A stretch of 64,000 nt of DNA from Sitta carolinensis (lineage: Eukaryota; Chordata; Aves; Passeriformes; Sittidae), in contig CM063284.1 of the NCBI GenBank assembly GCA_032173965.1, forward strand, positions 103,540,410 to 103,604,409. Direction: 5' to 3'. The notes under the pieces were generated by a model. It saw only the letters and a list, made by a program, of their open reading frames with translations. It did no database searches and had not been told where the DNA came from. Each line of letters opens with the position of its first letter. Position 1 is the stretch's first letter. This document shows, one piece after another, positions 37,001 to 49,589 of the stretch. The position numbers were made by a program, and so were the translations under genes.

Positions 37001-40000
37001 TGTATTTCATAGTGCTGAAATTCAGTAATTTCCCCATTCTCAGTTCTTGAACCATCTAAACTATTTAGTAGCATATTTAAATTATGACTTTGGTATTTAC
37101 ATTTTACTGACCTTTTTCCTTTTCTTTGAGCATTAAATTAAGCATGTGGTTTAATATTTAGGTTTACTTTTATCAAAATATATAACTGGTTGATTGAGGA
37201 CTCTAATACTATTTTTTTCCCAATTTTGGAAATCTTCATTCATTGTAAAGCTGAGTTTTCTTCTCCTTAGCTCATTGGCTAGCTGTTCTGCCATGGGTCA
37301 TAAATGCTTCTCACCATTTAAGTTCTCTGAAAACTTGAGCAAAAGGCCTAATTTTATGACTTGCGTGTCAAGTTATAAACACACCCTAATAAGCTGTGGC
37401 ATAATCAGAGTCTTAAAGCAGTCTTTATAGAAAAGAGAAAGACATATACAAAAATACCCATTTTTAGTGTAATGAGTGTTGTGCTGACAGGAACAGAAAA
37501 GGTTTGAAGATGAGAATTTCACTTGAAGGAGACTTCCAACTCATCCTATGCATTTTCAATATGGTGCGGAACGGTACAGCCTGGTCCATGTTAGGAGCGT
37601 GGTTGTGTGTGAGGTCCTTTAAAGCCTCTGCCTGTTTTTCACAATGTCTCTGCTAGATCCAAAGCCATTAGCCAAGGACTTGACTGAACTGAATTCCTTG
37701 CTGTATAAAAGAATTCCTGCGTGATGGAAAGACTCTAAATTTTGGACTGCGACTCATTCATCTGTCATGAAGAAGGAACTGGCAACCATCAGAAGTGTGG
37801 CAGGTGGGAACAGCAATTACTTTGGCTCCACTGCATGCTTATGTATGTAGTAATATTTCAGGTGAGTCTTTGAATCTTATTTAAACCTCCTGAGTTTATC
37901 TAGGTCTTTGTTTCTTGTTTGGGGCTCAACTTCTCTAATTTTGACTCCTATCTATAACAGAAAGATACCAATTTGCTTTTTATGGTACAGTTGGAAGATA
38001 ATCATTATGGGTGCAAGGCATTCAGATGTTGTGAGGGTGGCAATATAATCAGCTAGAAGTACTACCTAGATGAGTGTGGGTGTTTTGAGATATCTTTACA
38101 GGCTGTGAGAAGTCCTGGGGTGGATGCATCTTTGTGATACTTTAAAGAACACCCCCCCAAAAAAAAACCAAACAAACAAACAAAAAACAACACCACAAAA
38201 CCATACAGCTATTTCTCTAGATGCTTTCTAATATTTATTTATATTTGTAAATCACAGCCCTGGACTACTATGTAGTTTATCTGATTAATTAAGAATATGA
38301 ATAGACCAATGAATTAAAATATTATTGGCCTCACTGATCTTTAATGGTATTCACTTTTTACTGTCTTGGGAAATGTCACATGTTCTTGCTTCTGGCTTTC
38401 ATGGTGTCATCTCTTTGGCCGCTGGAAATCTGTGCACCGCTATTCTTTTGAAGGACTCATGCAAAGGTAACTGGCTTTTTTTTTTTTTTTTCAGGAGAAT
38501 AGCTTTGTCTGTATTTTTATTTTTCTTTTCTACCTTCTCTGTTCTCTCCTTCTGTCTGTTTGAGGTATATTAATCAGAGAGGTATTAAATGTTAGATTTC
38601 TAAATCTAGGATCCTGGCGATTATGATCCCTGCTGTACAGATTGCAATTTGACATTTCAAATACTCATCTGTTTGGATATTTCTTGATGACACCCAGTCA
38701 CAATTTCGTCTAAACAGCTTCCTTCCAGTTTCATAGGTAGTATATTGCATCTTGGCTAGTAAAGATTTTAATGTTATGCTTAACCATAAGATTACAGTGA
38801 CTGTGATCACTTTTTGAAGACCATTATGATCTTAGCCAATTTAGCAAAAGACATCAAATAGTTCAAGCAGTTTCCTCATCATATTACTTTTCCCTCCCAA
38901 AAAGCTAGATTTGATTATTAATGTGCAAGTGTGGAAGGAAATAAAAAAAAAAAAGGGCTCAGAGATAATTAGTTCTCAAAGTTGGTGAGAAAAAAATTAC
39001 AAAATATAATACTGGCATTTGATGTAAAACATATGAAATTTTGATTATCTCTTTATATTAATTTTATTATTAAATGTATTCATTTATGTTTAGGCAATTA
39101 GTTTTGAATGATTCTTTCAGAAAAGGGTTTAAAATATTACCTGTTCTTGTTAACAAAATGTTGAAACCTTGCATGTCACCAGGTGGAAAGGGCTCTTTCC
39201 TGAATAGATATCTACTAAGCTTCTGAACCTATGTAACTAAATAATTGTTCTCAGCTCCCTTAGATTAAAGGGTGTGCTTCAGCTATAAATCCACAGAATT
39301 ATGAATAGAATGGATGATTTAAAGTGACACCAATCAACATGATTTTTGTAACTGTCTAAAAATGTTAGCTGTTAAAAAAGTGTTAAAGTTTTTTAACAAA
39401 GTGCTTTATAAGTAAGCCAAGACTTCTTCAAAAAGGTATTTGAAGATACATAGCAAAGAATTTTAACATCCACTGATGTTATATGGAAATCAGTAATTCT
39501 TCACTTAAACATGAAGAATTTAAATGATACACAAGGCAGGGACTGTATAATTACTGATAAAAGCATATACAGGTGTTTTTGTAAGTGTTTTCATGCTTCC
39601 TATTTCATACATATTGATGGAACATCTTTAAATATATTGTCTTTTAATGATGTATCCTCCATTTTACCAATATGCTTCATTTTCATGGGATTTTTTTGTA
39701 TGAGTGGGCATAAGTAGTATTGTTTTCCACTTATCTGAAGTTGAATGAAAAAAAATTATTAGAAAAAACTCTTTGTTTTGGCAGTTGTACGGCATTAACT
39801 GCACACTATTTTTGAGGTGACAGTTCACTATAGACCTCTATCCTGCACAGTTGTTTCAGTGATTTTTGGGTGTGTTTGAACTTGTGACCCAATCCAAAAT
39901 CAAGAATTTAACTTTATGACAAAAAGAAGCTCAAAAAGCTTTTTGATAACATTTTTTTCCTCCAGCAGAAAACATTGCTTGCTTTTAGCTTTTAATTTGA

Positions 40001-41880
40001 GCAAGAAAGCCAAAAATTCTAGAATAAAATGTTAGTGGTTTGAATTATTTATCAGATTAAATACAGATAGCAGTTAAAGAAAGACGTTCATTAACATTAT
40101 TGTTAATGAACTGTATTCTTTCACCAAAATGGTGTAGGTTCTGTTACCAAGTTGCATATATGCACCTAGAATTTCACAGGTCACTTACAGACTTTGATGT
40201 CACTGAATTGTATTTATGGTTTCGAAAATCTTTTAGCAGGCTGCTCCACCATCTCAAAACACAGTCCCTTAGAAACATCCATATAATTCATTTTGAGAAT
40301 GTATGTAATAGAAATACGTCCAATAGTTTGGTGTTTTTTTGAGAAGTGCTTTAATACCTGTTTTTTATGATGGATGACTCTCCATTGAACACACAGATCA
40401 AACATTAAGGGCTGCATAACAGATAGATCACAAAAGTATCAGTGCAAGTTTTCTTGTAGACTTTCCAAATTATGGATGAATCATGATTTTCTAAAGATTG
40501 TGGAGTATCCTTCACCTATTTCTAAAGAATGCTGAATATTGCTGACTGCATTCATTTCTGTGTTTTGTGTGTGATACTTCTCTAGAAATTCTTCTAATTG
40601 AGTTCTTAGGTACCCTGTTAGTTTCCCATACTTAAGGTGAATAAGAATAATGATAGGTGAGGAAAGGTTAAAATAGAGATCCTTGAAGTCACATTCTTAA
40701 AGGGAACACCATTCCTGAGCAACCAGGTGTATGTTTGTGTTCGTTCCTTGACTTACCATCTGAGAGAAATGGAACTGAATCCCTGAAATAAAAGACAGAA
40801 GAGAGAAACAAATAGCAGTAAAGAAGCTGAAATTGCTGAGGGGAATAAAAGAATATCCAGAAACTGGATACTAGAAATGGTAAGTGAAGATAAATCTGGA
40901 AGGCATTCCCAAGGAGAAACGATGTTACGCACTATTAAAAGAAACAAATAAAACAAAACAAAAAACTACCACCAGATGATCAGTTTTTCTTTGACAGTGA
41001 TGCCACTCTTAAGTTCTTGCTGTACTATATAAGCAATATTTTTCAGTGTTTTTCAGTACTTGTATTTTAAGAACAAGGCTTTTTTTTTGAGACTTCAAGT
41101 ATCCCAGGTTAGTTGGAAAATTCTGTGTTTGTGAAAGTCTTTATTATGAAAAGAATGAAATAAGTATACAAGAATATCTTAGGTTATGAAAATGTGATTG
41201 GAAAATATATTGCATATTGCAAACGTTTACATACAAACATTTATACATTTTTAAAAAATATATTTACTTTCTATAATTTGCTCTGATGATGTTTTTCAAA
41301 ATCCTTCTAACAAGTTAGGCTTAAAGAGGAGAGTTAGTTTTCGTAAACCTTGTCCCCTCTGGCTGTATGTTTCTCACTTCTGTTGTAGAAGTTCCGGGTC
41401 CACAGAAAATCTGTCTGTGGGTTGTACAAACAAAAGTAAATTAAATCTGAAACGTAAAAGATGTTAGGAAATTTTAAGCAGTCTTTTGCTATTGACCCTC
41501 ATCGTCTTTATTTTATTACTATTCATTATTTTATTTACTGTTTTGCCTTCATATCATCTTTTATGTGCCAAAATATTTATGTTGCTTCTTAAAGTACTGC
41601 TGTTGGGTGCAACTGGGTTAACGGGCCTGTGAAATCAGAGTATAAATTCTTCAGTATTTTAGCTTTTGGAAGTGAATGCTGTGACAAAGTACGATTTCAC
41701 TGGAGCCGATTGCCAGTGCTGTCAGCTTGCAGTGAAAGCAGCGCACCCCAAAATGTCAGGCAGCGGGACTGTTGTCGAGATAATTAGGAGCAATTAGGCA
41801 GTCTCCCTGTCGGGCAGATCGCTTTTACCTTTCTCCTTTTTGCCCTTCCCCCTGCTGTCGCTACAGGGTAAGGAGTTATG
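31056..41880. other. Intergenic DNA between ZBTB14 and AKAIN1
   Basis: About 10.8 kb of AT-rich sequence. I see no coding exon. It holds T-runs at 31708-31727, 33891-33904 and 38470-38491 and an A/C-rich patch at 38151-38202. A candidate non-coding exon ends at 37860 at a strong donor and is listed separately. Nothing else is recognised. Confidence 0.6.
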
Positions 41881-41900
41881 GCAGTGATGGTTCCCTGGTA

Positions 41901-41940
41901 GAGAGAGAGAGTGTGTGCATGTGTGTGTGTGTGTGTGTGT
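41901..41940. repeat. (GA)n(TG)n microsatellite at the AKAIN1 island edge
   Basis: Five GA units, then GTGTGTGCAT and about ten GT units, directly followed by CCGTCCGTCCGT and the CpG-rich block. Confidence 0.9.
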
Positions 41941-42032
41941 CCGTCCGTCCGTGCGGGCGCCCCGGCCCCCTCCCCGCCCCGCCGCATTGTGGAGGGAGGG
42001 ACCGCGGCCGCCTCCGCCGCCGTGCGGGGCCG

Positions 42033-42185
42033 GGCGCTGTCCGTGTGCTGAGCCCGCCGGGACGGGCGCTGTCCGAGGTGCTGAGCCGGCAGCACGGCCG
42101 CTGTCCAGGGTGCTGATCCCCGCGGGGCCGGGAGCTGTCCCGGGTGCTGATCCCCGCGGGGCCGGGAGCTGTCCGACGTGCTGAT
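42033..42185 (-). promoter_or_regulatory. Tandem array of five RE1/NRSE-like REST sites
   Basis: Five units with a period of 32-34 bp. Read on the minus strand, each contains the two RE1 half-sites, TCAGCAC(C) and GGACAGC. Sites are at 42033-42052 (one base short in the spacer), 42065-42085, 42097-42117, 42131-42151 and 42165-42185 (one mismatch, CACG for CACC). The second, third and fourth match the canonical 21-bp REST element at nearly every informative position. REST silences neuronal genes in non-neuronal cells, so this array next to the AKAIN1 start codon is a likely neuron-restrictive silencer. The motif matches are seen directly; function is inferred. Confidence 0.85.
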
Positions 42186-42186
42186 C
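42033..42186. repeat. About 33-bp GC-rich minisatellite, five copies
   Basis: The unit is roughly G-GCTGTCC-nnn-GTGCTGA followed by a GC-rich spacer. The last copies share the spacer TCCCCGCGGGGCCGGGA almost exactly, while the first two differ more, which suggests recent duplication at the 3' side. It lies immediately upstream of the AKAIN1 ATG, in the probable 5'UTR. Confidence 0.9.
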
Positions 42187-42206
42187 CGTGCCGCCCCAGC
42201 GGCACC

Positions 42207-42222
42207 ATGGTGTTCGCTCCAG
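42207..42222 (+). CDS. AKAIN1: AKAIN1 first coding exon (M-V-F-A-P plus first base of Gly)
   Basis: ATG sits in an excellent initiation context (GGCACCATGG). It is followed by codons for V, F, A and P and one G, then the donor GTAAGG at 42223. The single G joins the GT that opens the exon at 57360 to make GGT (Gly6), giving M-V-F-A-P-G-E-K-P-G, the N-terminus I recall for human AKAIN1 (C18orf42). The upstream part of the exon is CpG-island 5'UTR containing the RE1 array. With 16 coding bases this exon cannot be found by open-frame scanning alone. Confidence 0.93.
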
Positions 42223-44420
42223 GTAAGGGCAGCTGCATCCCGATCCCAGCCGGGTTCGGAAGGCCCCGGCCGTGCCAGAGAGCTGCTGCGGGGAGGGGGT
42301 AATGGGTGAGGCAGAGCTGCCAGCAGTCAGAGGCAGGTAGGTTCAAAGAAGATAGTTTAGCTTAGGATTTGTTTTGCCTTGGATCTAAAGGTTATGAGGG
42401 TCACCCCTGTGGTTCTCATCAGGGACAGGAGCCTCCTATGCAAGTGTGCAAGGTGCTGTGCTTTTCAGACTGCACTGAAGGGGATGTGGCCTTGCAGTGA
42501 CTGGTGAATGAGTCCCCTTCTGCACTCACACCAGTGGCTGCCAATATGACCACCCCTGAAATGCATGGGGATAATTTACAAATTTCATTTCCTCTTTCCT
42601 CCCTTCAAAACAAAATAAATATTTGAATGCAAAAGAACTGGAAGTTTGTTCAGTCCAGTTTTTACTGGAACAAAATTGAAGATTTCAGCAGTTCATGTCT
42701 AATGTGAGATCTCACTGTGTAAGGGTGCAGAATCTCTAGTGCATAGTGTACTTTTGCGTTAACCCATAAAAGAAGCAAAACTACAGCAAATTTTTATTGG
42801 ATTTTCTTCTTGGAGATAGGCAGTTGGTTGTTCAGAAATGGATGAGAGAGACAAGAGGCCCAGTAGCTCCAGGGTATAAATGTAAGTCATGCGTAATATC
42901 TTCTGTAGGGACATGAAAATAACTTCATTAAAGATGTATAACTTCCAGTAAAATAATGGGTCAATATAAAAGGGAAAGTAAATGCTGCAACTTGACAATG
43001 AATAACTATTAACACCTTTGTTTTGAAAGGCTAACAAGTTTTATCTTCTTTGAAATTCTATATCCAGTCTCTGAAAGGGTAAGAATCCAAAAGCTTTACA
43101 CTTTCTTATAAAAAAATATCTTGGGACTGACTTTGCTAACCCAATTGAGTCTAATTTTTTGAACAAAATAGCATCTCTTTTCAACAATTTTGTTAGTTTT
43201 GTCTATTTAAATGCCTGGTTGCTCTCTAATTTCATACATTCATGTTTACATTGTGTTCTGAAATTGGGACGAAGTTATTTATCTTAATAGAATGATCCAC
43301 TGATTTTTGTAATACGCCTTTTAGCATTAGTGGCTCTTTCCTGAACTCCTTTTGTCTGCCAGACTGTCACCATTAACTGTACAAGTTTTTGAAATGCTCT
43401 GTGGGACTGGAATACTGCAGGAAGAGATTACCTCTAAAATAATGAAAACATGCATGTTTTTCTCAAAGGCTGACAAAGAACAAACCCCAAAGCTTATTAA
43501 TAACTGCATGAATTGTTCTTTTCACAACTCTAATCCATAGATGGAAAAAAAATCCCCTGTCCAAAACTGTTTTATATAGTCATACTTCAGTTTTCCTTTA
43601 CTCAAAGAAAGAAAAGCCCATGGTCTCCTTTCAAATGTTGCCATAAAATACATAGGGCAGCTATATGGGAATTTGTAAAAATGATGATAAAACAATCTAT
43701 TGTGTTCAGATAGAGCAAGCCCATGTAGATTCCAATTTTTTTTTTCCCCTGCAAATCACTTCTGCCCTGGCATTATCCTCTTTTCCAGATATTATTAAAA
43801 AAAAAAAATTTTAAAAATTTAAGAGGTTTATGCATCTTTAGCATCTTTGTAGTACTTAAGGCCACATGATGTAAAAATACTCTAAGTTTACTAAGAAACT
43901 GAGTTTCATTTCTTCAGTCAACTCTGATTTTATCTCACTATGATGAATGACCTCATTTTCTGTTCTATTTATTTGTTGGGGTATGAGGGGAGAGGAAGTA
44001 AAAGATTTATCTAACTGTAAATGGTTAGGGTCAAAATTACAAACTTCCAAGATGGGGTAGAAAAAAGAAAGCAAAACAACAATCAAGAGAAAATTCTCTT
44101 CCAGAAGCAAAAATTATAGAAATCGTTTTACCTGACAAAAAAAAGGATAAGATTTTGCATATGAATAAGATGGTCTTTTTCTTAAGGTCTTCAATATGTT
44201 TGTTCAGAACTCTGAAATAATGAGCTATATTTATAAACTGTTAAGTAGAAGCCATTTATCAAGTTTGAATAACTTTTAAAAAGGCAAACCCTACTGACTG
44301 TTTACTGAATACATATTTTCTTGTTAATTTTCAACTCCCTGAAACTTGTATCTCCTGTGTTGATAAAATTACACAACAAAGCAGCACAAAAACAAACAAC
44401 CACCAAAGAAGTCTGGATCA

Positions 44421-44465
44421 TAGATAGATAGATAGATATGATAGATAGATAGATAGATAGATATA
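44421..44465. repeat. (GATA)n microsatellite
   Basis: About eleven TAGA/GATA units interrupted once by TATGATA, in the AKAIN1 intron. Confidence 0.95.
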
Positions 44466-47400
44466 ATAAAATTACTATAAAATGGCCAGTATTCCCTGCC
44501 AAAATTTGACCTCCTCTCTCATTTTATACTGTGTACTGCTATTTGTAGGTATGCAAAAAATTTTTATTAATTTTCTTCATTTATTCATATTCTTCCTTCT
44601 CACTTAAAATTAATGTTGAGACTGTTCCAGAAAAGGAACTAATAATACATTTTTTCCTTACTTGGTTTAATTTGACTGGGGCTTCATTGCACTGTCTTGT
44701 GATGATTGCTGATGATATGCTGATGTATACGAAATGCAGTCCAAACTCTGAGATGTCTGGTCATTCATTTTTCCTGGATAATTCACACATGTTGTACTGT
44801 CCTTAGAGTGGGGGGATGATACATGAAATTCACGCAAACTATGTGTTACAAGGTTTAGCTTCTTTACTCTTCCTGAACTGAAATGCTTCAGGCAGTTTGA
44901 GAAGTAGATAAAAATGTGTCATTTTAAATTGCACATAAGGGTGGAGGTACATATAAGACTGCAGTAGAGAAGCATGAAATTTCAAAGATTAGATCAAAAA
45001 GCAGAGAGAAGTCATAATTTTGAAGTGGCAGATCTTCTTGCAAAGTTTTTCTTACATTTTCTTTAGAAGATAGTGTATTCCAGTATTTTTTTTTAAAAAA
45101 TCAATGCCAGGTTAGTCTATAAAATATTGGTAACTATAAATAATTCCACAGATTAAATATATGCTTTTGTGAGATATGAAATGAAGAAGTTACTTGTTCT
45201 AACACATTAGTAAAAATTAGGTTATGCAGCAAGCATTCTGGTGGTAGCAGATCATTAGTTTACAAGGATGTGATTACTTCCAATATCAGCATTTACCAGA
45301 TCTAACAGTAACTTTAAATTTTACTAATCACACTACTTTTTTGTAGACTTTAACTTTCTTTTCCAAAAACTACCTTGGGCAATTCCTGCTTATTTACAAT
45401 CTCAAAATGTGCAAAGATAAAAACCCCTACTCTTTGCATATGATTTGTCTGAACAAACACAATACAAAGGTGTTTTTCATGCTTCAAGCATTTTTTTCTG
45501 ATGCTATTTCGCACAAATCACTCAAACACTTCTGTCTTAGGCCTTTGCCCTTACATGTATGTACTGATATAGCACAGCCATGGTCTGCATTTTTAAAATT
45601 AGCTTGGGAATAAAGTTAGAAACCTGTTAAGGATGTCTGAGCTACCAAAGCAGTTTTCTAAGCAAATCGCCCTAGACTATAATTTCAGTGATAATTTTAG
45701 TATATTTTGAGAATTTTACACTACTTTTACTCTGTAAAACCATAAATAAAATAACAGAATAATAGAGTCTTATCATTGTAGGCTGTAATTGTTTCATCCA
45801 GTACAAAGCTGTGGTGGTTTTTTGGAGATTTTTGTTTGTTTTTTGGCATAGTTTATTTTAGAAAGGAATCCATTTTGAACTGAATACCTAAAAAAAGATT
45901 GTAATATTTACATTTACAGGCTATTTCAGGTCAAACACTCCCTTTCTAAAGCCTGTGTCTGCTTTGAATTGTGGTTTTATCTTTCAGGTGAATATTGTTT
46001 TTTGTCAGTGTAATTTGAAAAATTCCTTTTACCTGACAGTTCTGTGTAAGTAGAAACTCAGATGCTTTACTCAACACCCTATAGTTCTAAAAGGAGGAAG
46101 ATATAGAATTAATTTTTGTATCAATATTTTTATGTTAAAAAAATGTGTGAACACAACGTTTAAAGATAGACATTAGAGAAGTCAGGATATTCACAGCTCA
46201 GCGCCTTTTTCATGCGACAGCAACACCAGTAGGATTTCAACGAGCTTTTCATCAGCGCAGCTGTTCTTATCATTTTTAAGCTGGGAACAACATAGCAGAC
46301 TTGTATAATGACACTGAAGATCAGAAACGCATCCTGTACCAAACATTTTAGGAATCTCATTATACTGCAATTGAAGACATAGCAGCTGCATACTGAAACA
46401 GATGTGCTTACTGGTCTGAACAGTCCTGATCTTCTCCAGTGGAAAAGCTGGGATAGCAACAACCTGTTGTGTTGCAGAATGTGAAGACATGAAATTTCTT
46501 GACATAATTTTCCTTTTTTTGGTTATAGTGTTACAGGTACTATTGCCGATTCCTGATCACAATGCCCAGATCAAGACAGCGTGGAAGGGCCTGTTCATAA
46601 ATGCAAAAATTGCTATCAATAACTTTACTTCTTTGAAGGTACTTTCTGGTGTGATATTGCCAGTATTTGTACCAGCTGTGATGCTCTGGCACTCAGTTAT
46701 GGAGTGTTTTTCTTCCATGAGAACAAGGCAGGACACAGTCCTTGTCCTTATTAACTGCTGTACTACATTCTGCTAGTGCTCTAAGATCTGCAGTCCCCCC
46801 CAGAAAAATCCCTAATAAAAAAAAGTATAAACATGTAATATTCTTATTTGATAGCTTTAACGTTGATAAAGTCCATATGTAGGACATAATTTGAAAGAGA
46901 AAAACAAAACTATTTGCCAACCTCATGAAGTCTGATATAATGGAGGTTCTGTCCATAATTTATTATAGCTAGTACTGAATACAGAGGCCAGTTTCTGCCC
47001 AAAAGTGTCTGAATGCATTTACAGCTCTCAACGGTAGTTCAAAGTGTTTGCCACCTGGTAGGAAGAAATCATATAGGAGGAAATTCCTTACTCTCTTTTG
47101 CTGAGGAAAAATATTTCTTGTGCTGACCTTTTCCCAGTGACACATTGATCTTTCCCCTGCTGTGAAACTTCACTAGCAAACCTCATTGTGTGGTGAAAGA
47201 AATTTAGTTCATAGATATTCAGAAATGTGATAAAATAAGCAAGAAGATAATCAACAGTCCTAGGTGCAATCTTTCTTTAAAGTACAAATAAAAATGGCAC
47301 AGAATTTATTTTTTTCAGATTATTTTTAACAGAACTGAAGTCTTGAATAAGTGAGGCTGCACCTTTCACTTCACTGACACTGGATTCATTCCTATTCAGG

Positions 47401-48599
47401 TTAGGTGTGACAAAAATTCTGTTCTCACAGTGGCTCCTGTATTGAAGGAGTTGTTCATAGTTAGGGGATAGTGGTAATAAGTGATGCTGTCCTTATTAAC
47501 ATCCTTACTGGATTGGTTTATTGAGCAGGAAAATCAAATAATGAATGTAGAAAAGGAATGACTTACACTGACCTCTAGAGCTTGTCACCTCAAGTCATTA
47601 TTCTTGCAAGGAATTGTTTTCTTGTGCTTGGTATAAATAGTATCATCCAATCTTATAAGTTTTATTGTGCTAATGGCAATAAATGCCCCTACTTTAAAAT
47701 ACAATGAAAGGTAGATTTATTTCTATACCTCCAGTCTTGTCTATTTAAGTTTTTGTTAAGGGCATAATACATTGTATGATGTTACAAATGCTAGGTTAAG
47801 CAAAAATTATTTGCAAGCAATGCATTTAAGTTTATTTATAGGCTTTGTGAAATTTTTCGACTACTAGTTGGCCATCTGCATTGTGGTTTTTTACATAATA
47901 ACTTGAAAGTTTCTACAGAACTTTAGTGGATGTCAATTGGAACAGAGTCTTTACTGATGTCAGCAGAAACAAAAAGCTGACCTGAATAGCCCTAAAATGC
48001 TTCAGGTTGCTTTAGAGTGCCTTGCCAGGGAAGTCAGGGCAGGTGAGCTCTGTGTTGCTGCTGTCTGGCCTTGCAAATCCTGTAGTTGTGTTCCCAGAAA
48101 ATGCTGTCTTTTCTTCAAGAGAGAATTTGAAATTTTTTGCCTGAAGAAGTAAATTGAGCCATGTTCTACGCACATATTTCTCTAATGATGAGGCAGAGAT
48201 AACCTCCTGTGGATTACTTGTGTTTGCTTCACTTTGTAGTATGTATATTTGATAGAATAACCCTGTGTTTTCTGTCTTTGGGCAGTGAATGCATTTATGA
48301 TTTATCAATACACAGGAATTGGATATCCATTAACATTTCTGTTAAATACTTGCACATTGACATTACATTTTGCCTTAAAGTAAGTTTTCTTAATACAGCA
48401 GAAAATATTTCTCTGGGAAGACACAGAATCAGTTCCAAGAGTGTAAAACAGCAAGTGATGACATCCTGTTGTAGAGAGATTCTGTCAAGATTACAGCTAT
48501 GAAATAAAAAATACCAAAAAAGGATTTTGCTCTTTCAAGGTGCCTTTCAGGTTTATATAATCCTTGATTTACTTTCTCTCATGAATTTGTATATATACA

Positions 48600-48890
48600 T
48601 GTATGTGTATATGCCCAAGGGAATGGCCTGAAGCTGTGTTAAGGGAGGTTTAGACTGGCTATCAGAAAAAGATATCTTCACTTAGGGAGTGGTCATGGCA
48701 CTGGAATAGGCTCCCCAGGGAAGTGGTCATGGCACCAAGCCTGACAGAGTTCAAAAGTATTTGGACAACACTCTTGGGCACATGGTGTGACTCTTTGGGA
48801 TTGTCCTGAACAGGGCAGGAGTTGGACCAAATAATCCTGATGGGTCCCCTCCAAATCAGCATATACTGTAATTCTGAGATTCTACATATA
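48600..48890 (+). mobile_element. CR1 LINE 3' fragment
   Basis: GGAGGTTTAGACTGGCTATC, then GGAATAGGCTCCCCAGGGAA, CAGGAGTTGGACCAAATAAT and the end TTCTGAGATTCT. It is the same subfamily as 10480-10860, as the AGCCTGACAGAGTTCAAAA segment shows. An AT dinucleotide patch follows at 48888-48911. Confidence 0.92.
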
Positions 48891-49589
48891 TATGTATATA
48901 TGTACATATAATCTCAGCCTCAGTTGCTAATAGCTGTATTTACAGCTTTCATACTCCACTCACATTCTAAAATAAATTGGGAAATATTTCTGTACTGCTG
49001 TACATGAGTATATTTAGGGCTTTTTTGGGGGGGGTTGATTTTTTCCTGGTGGTTTTTGTTGTGGGGTTTGGGGATTATTTTAGAGCTAGAGAAGGGTCTG
49101 CTTCATCTGAAATTTGGTCAAACAATTTTTGACTCTGAATAATCTGGTATAAATTGAAATATATCAAAATGTAGCAGTTGTTTTCACTGGCTAAAGCAGG
49201 ATGTTTGCTGGCTTTTTACAGATTTTGTAATCTCTTCCCTATTTTCTACATTTAAAAAAGAAAAAACAGGTTCAGATATTGCAAATTTTAGTTAACCTGT
49301 ACATAGTTCTTTAAGAACAAGACCCACAAAAAGTTGTAGAAATGCAAACACAGCAGCTAGAAAAATAAACCTCCTTTGACAACTTGCCCTTTGCTTGTGC
49401 TGTACAGTGGTGGATGCTCAAAATCTTCTAACACAAAAGCTGTGTTTCAGTGGAGATCAAAATGAGCTTTTTGATACAGATTCAAAAGACCTACATAAAT
49501 GTTATCTAGATTTTTATCTAGTGCTTAATGTTTTATTTTTAGATAGGAATCTCTGAGCAGCTGAACTGTAGAAAATAGAAGGCAGAGGG

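Larger units (their letters stand above)
41935..42300. promoter_or_regulatory. AKAIN1: CpG island around AKAIN1 first exon
   Basis: A short CpG-rich block in otherwise AT-rich DNA that starts right after a GA/TG microsatellite. It contains CCGCGGCCGCC-type sequence, the RE1-bearing tandem repeat and the AKAIN1 start codon. About 130 bases upstream (41781-41799) there is a pair of homeobox-like TAATTAG/CAATTAG sites. No TATA box is convincing. It is the natural promoter and 5'UTR of AKAIN1; the exact start site cannot be placed. Confidence 0.85.

Noticed and set aside
42190..42212. A sixth RE1-like element overlapping the AKAIN1 ATG (GGCACCATGG)
   Set aside because: Only a short resemblance to one half-site; the second half-site is missing.
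44421..44465. CRISPR-like periodicity
   Set aside because: Simple GATA microsatellite without spacers; the genome is a vertebrate.
46489..46776. 95-residue open frame starting like a signal peptide
   Set aside because: It sits in the AKAIN1 intron, has no flanking splice or promoter support and no family resemblance; a hydrophobic start is easily produced by T-rich DNA.
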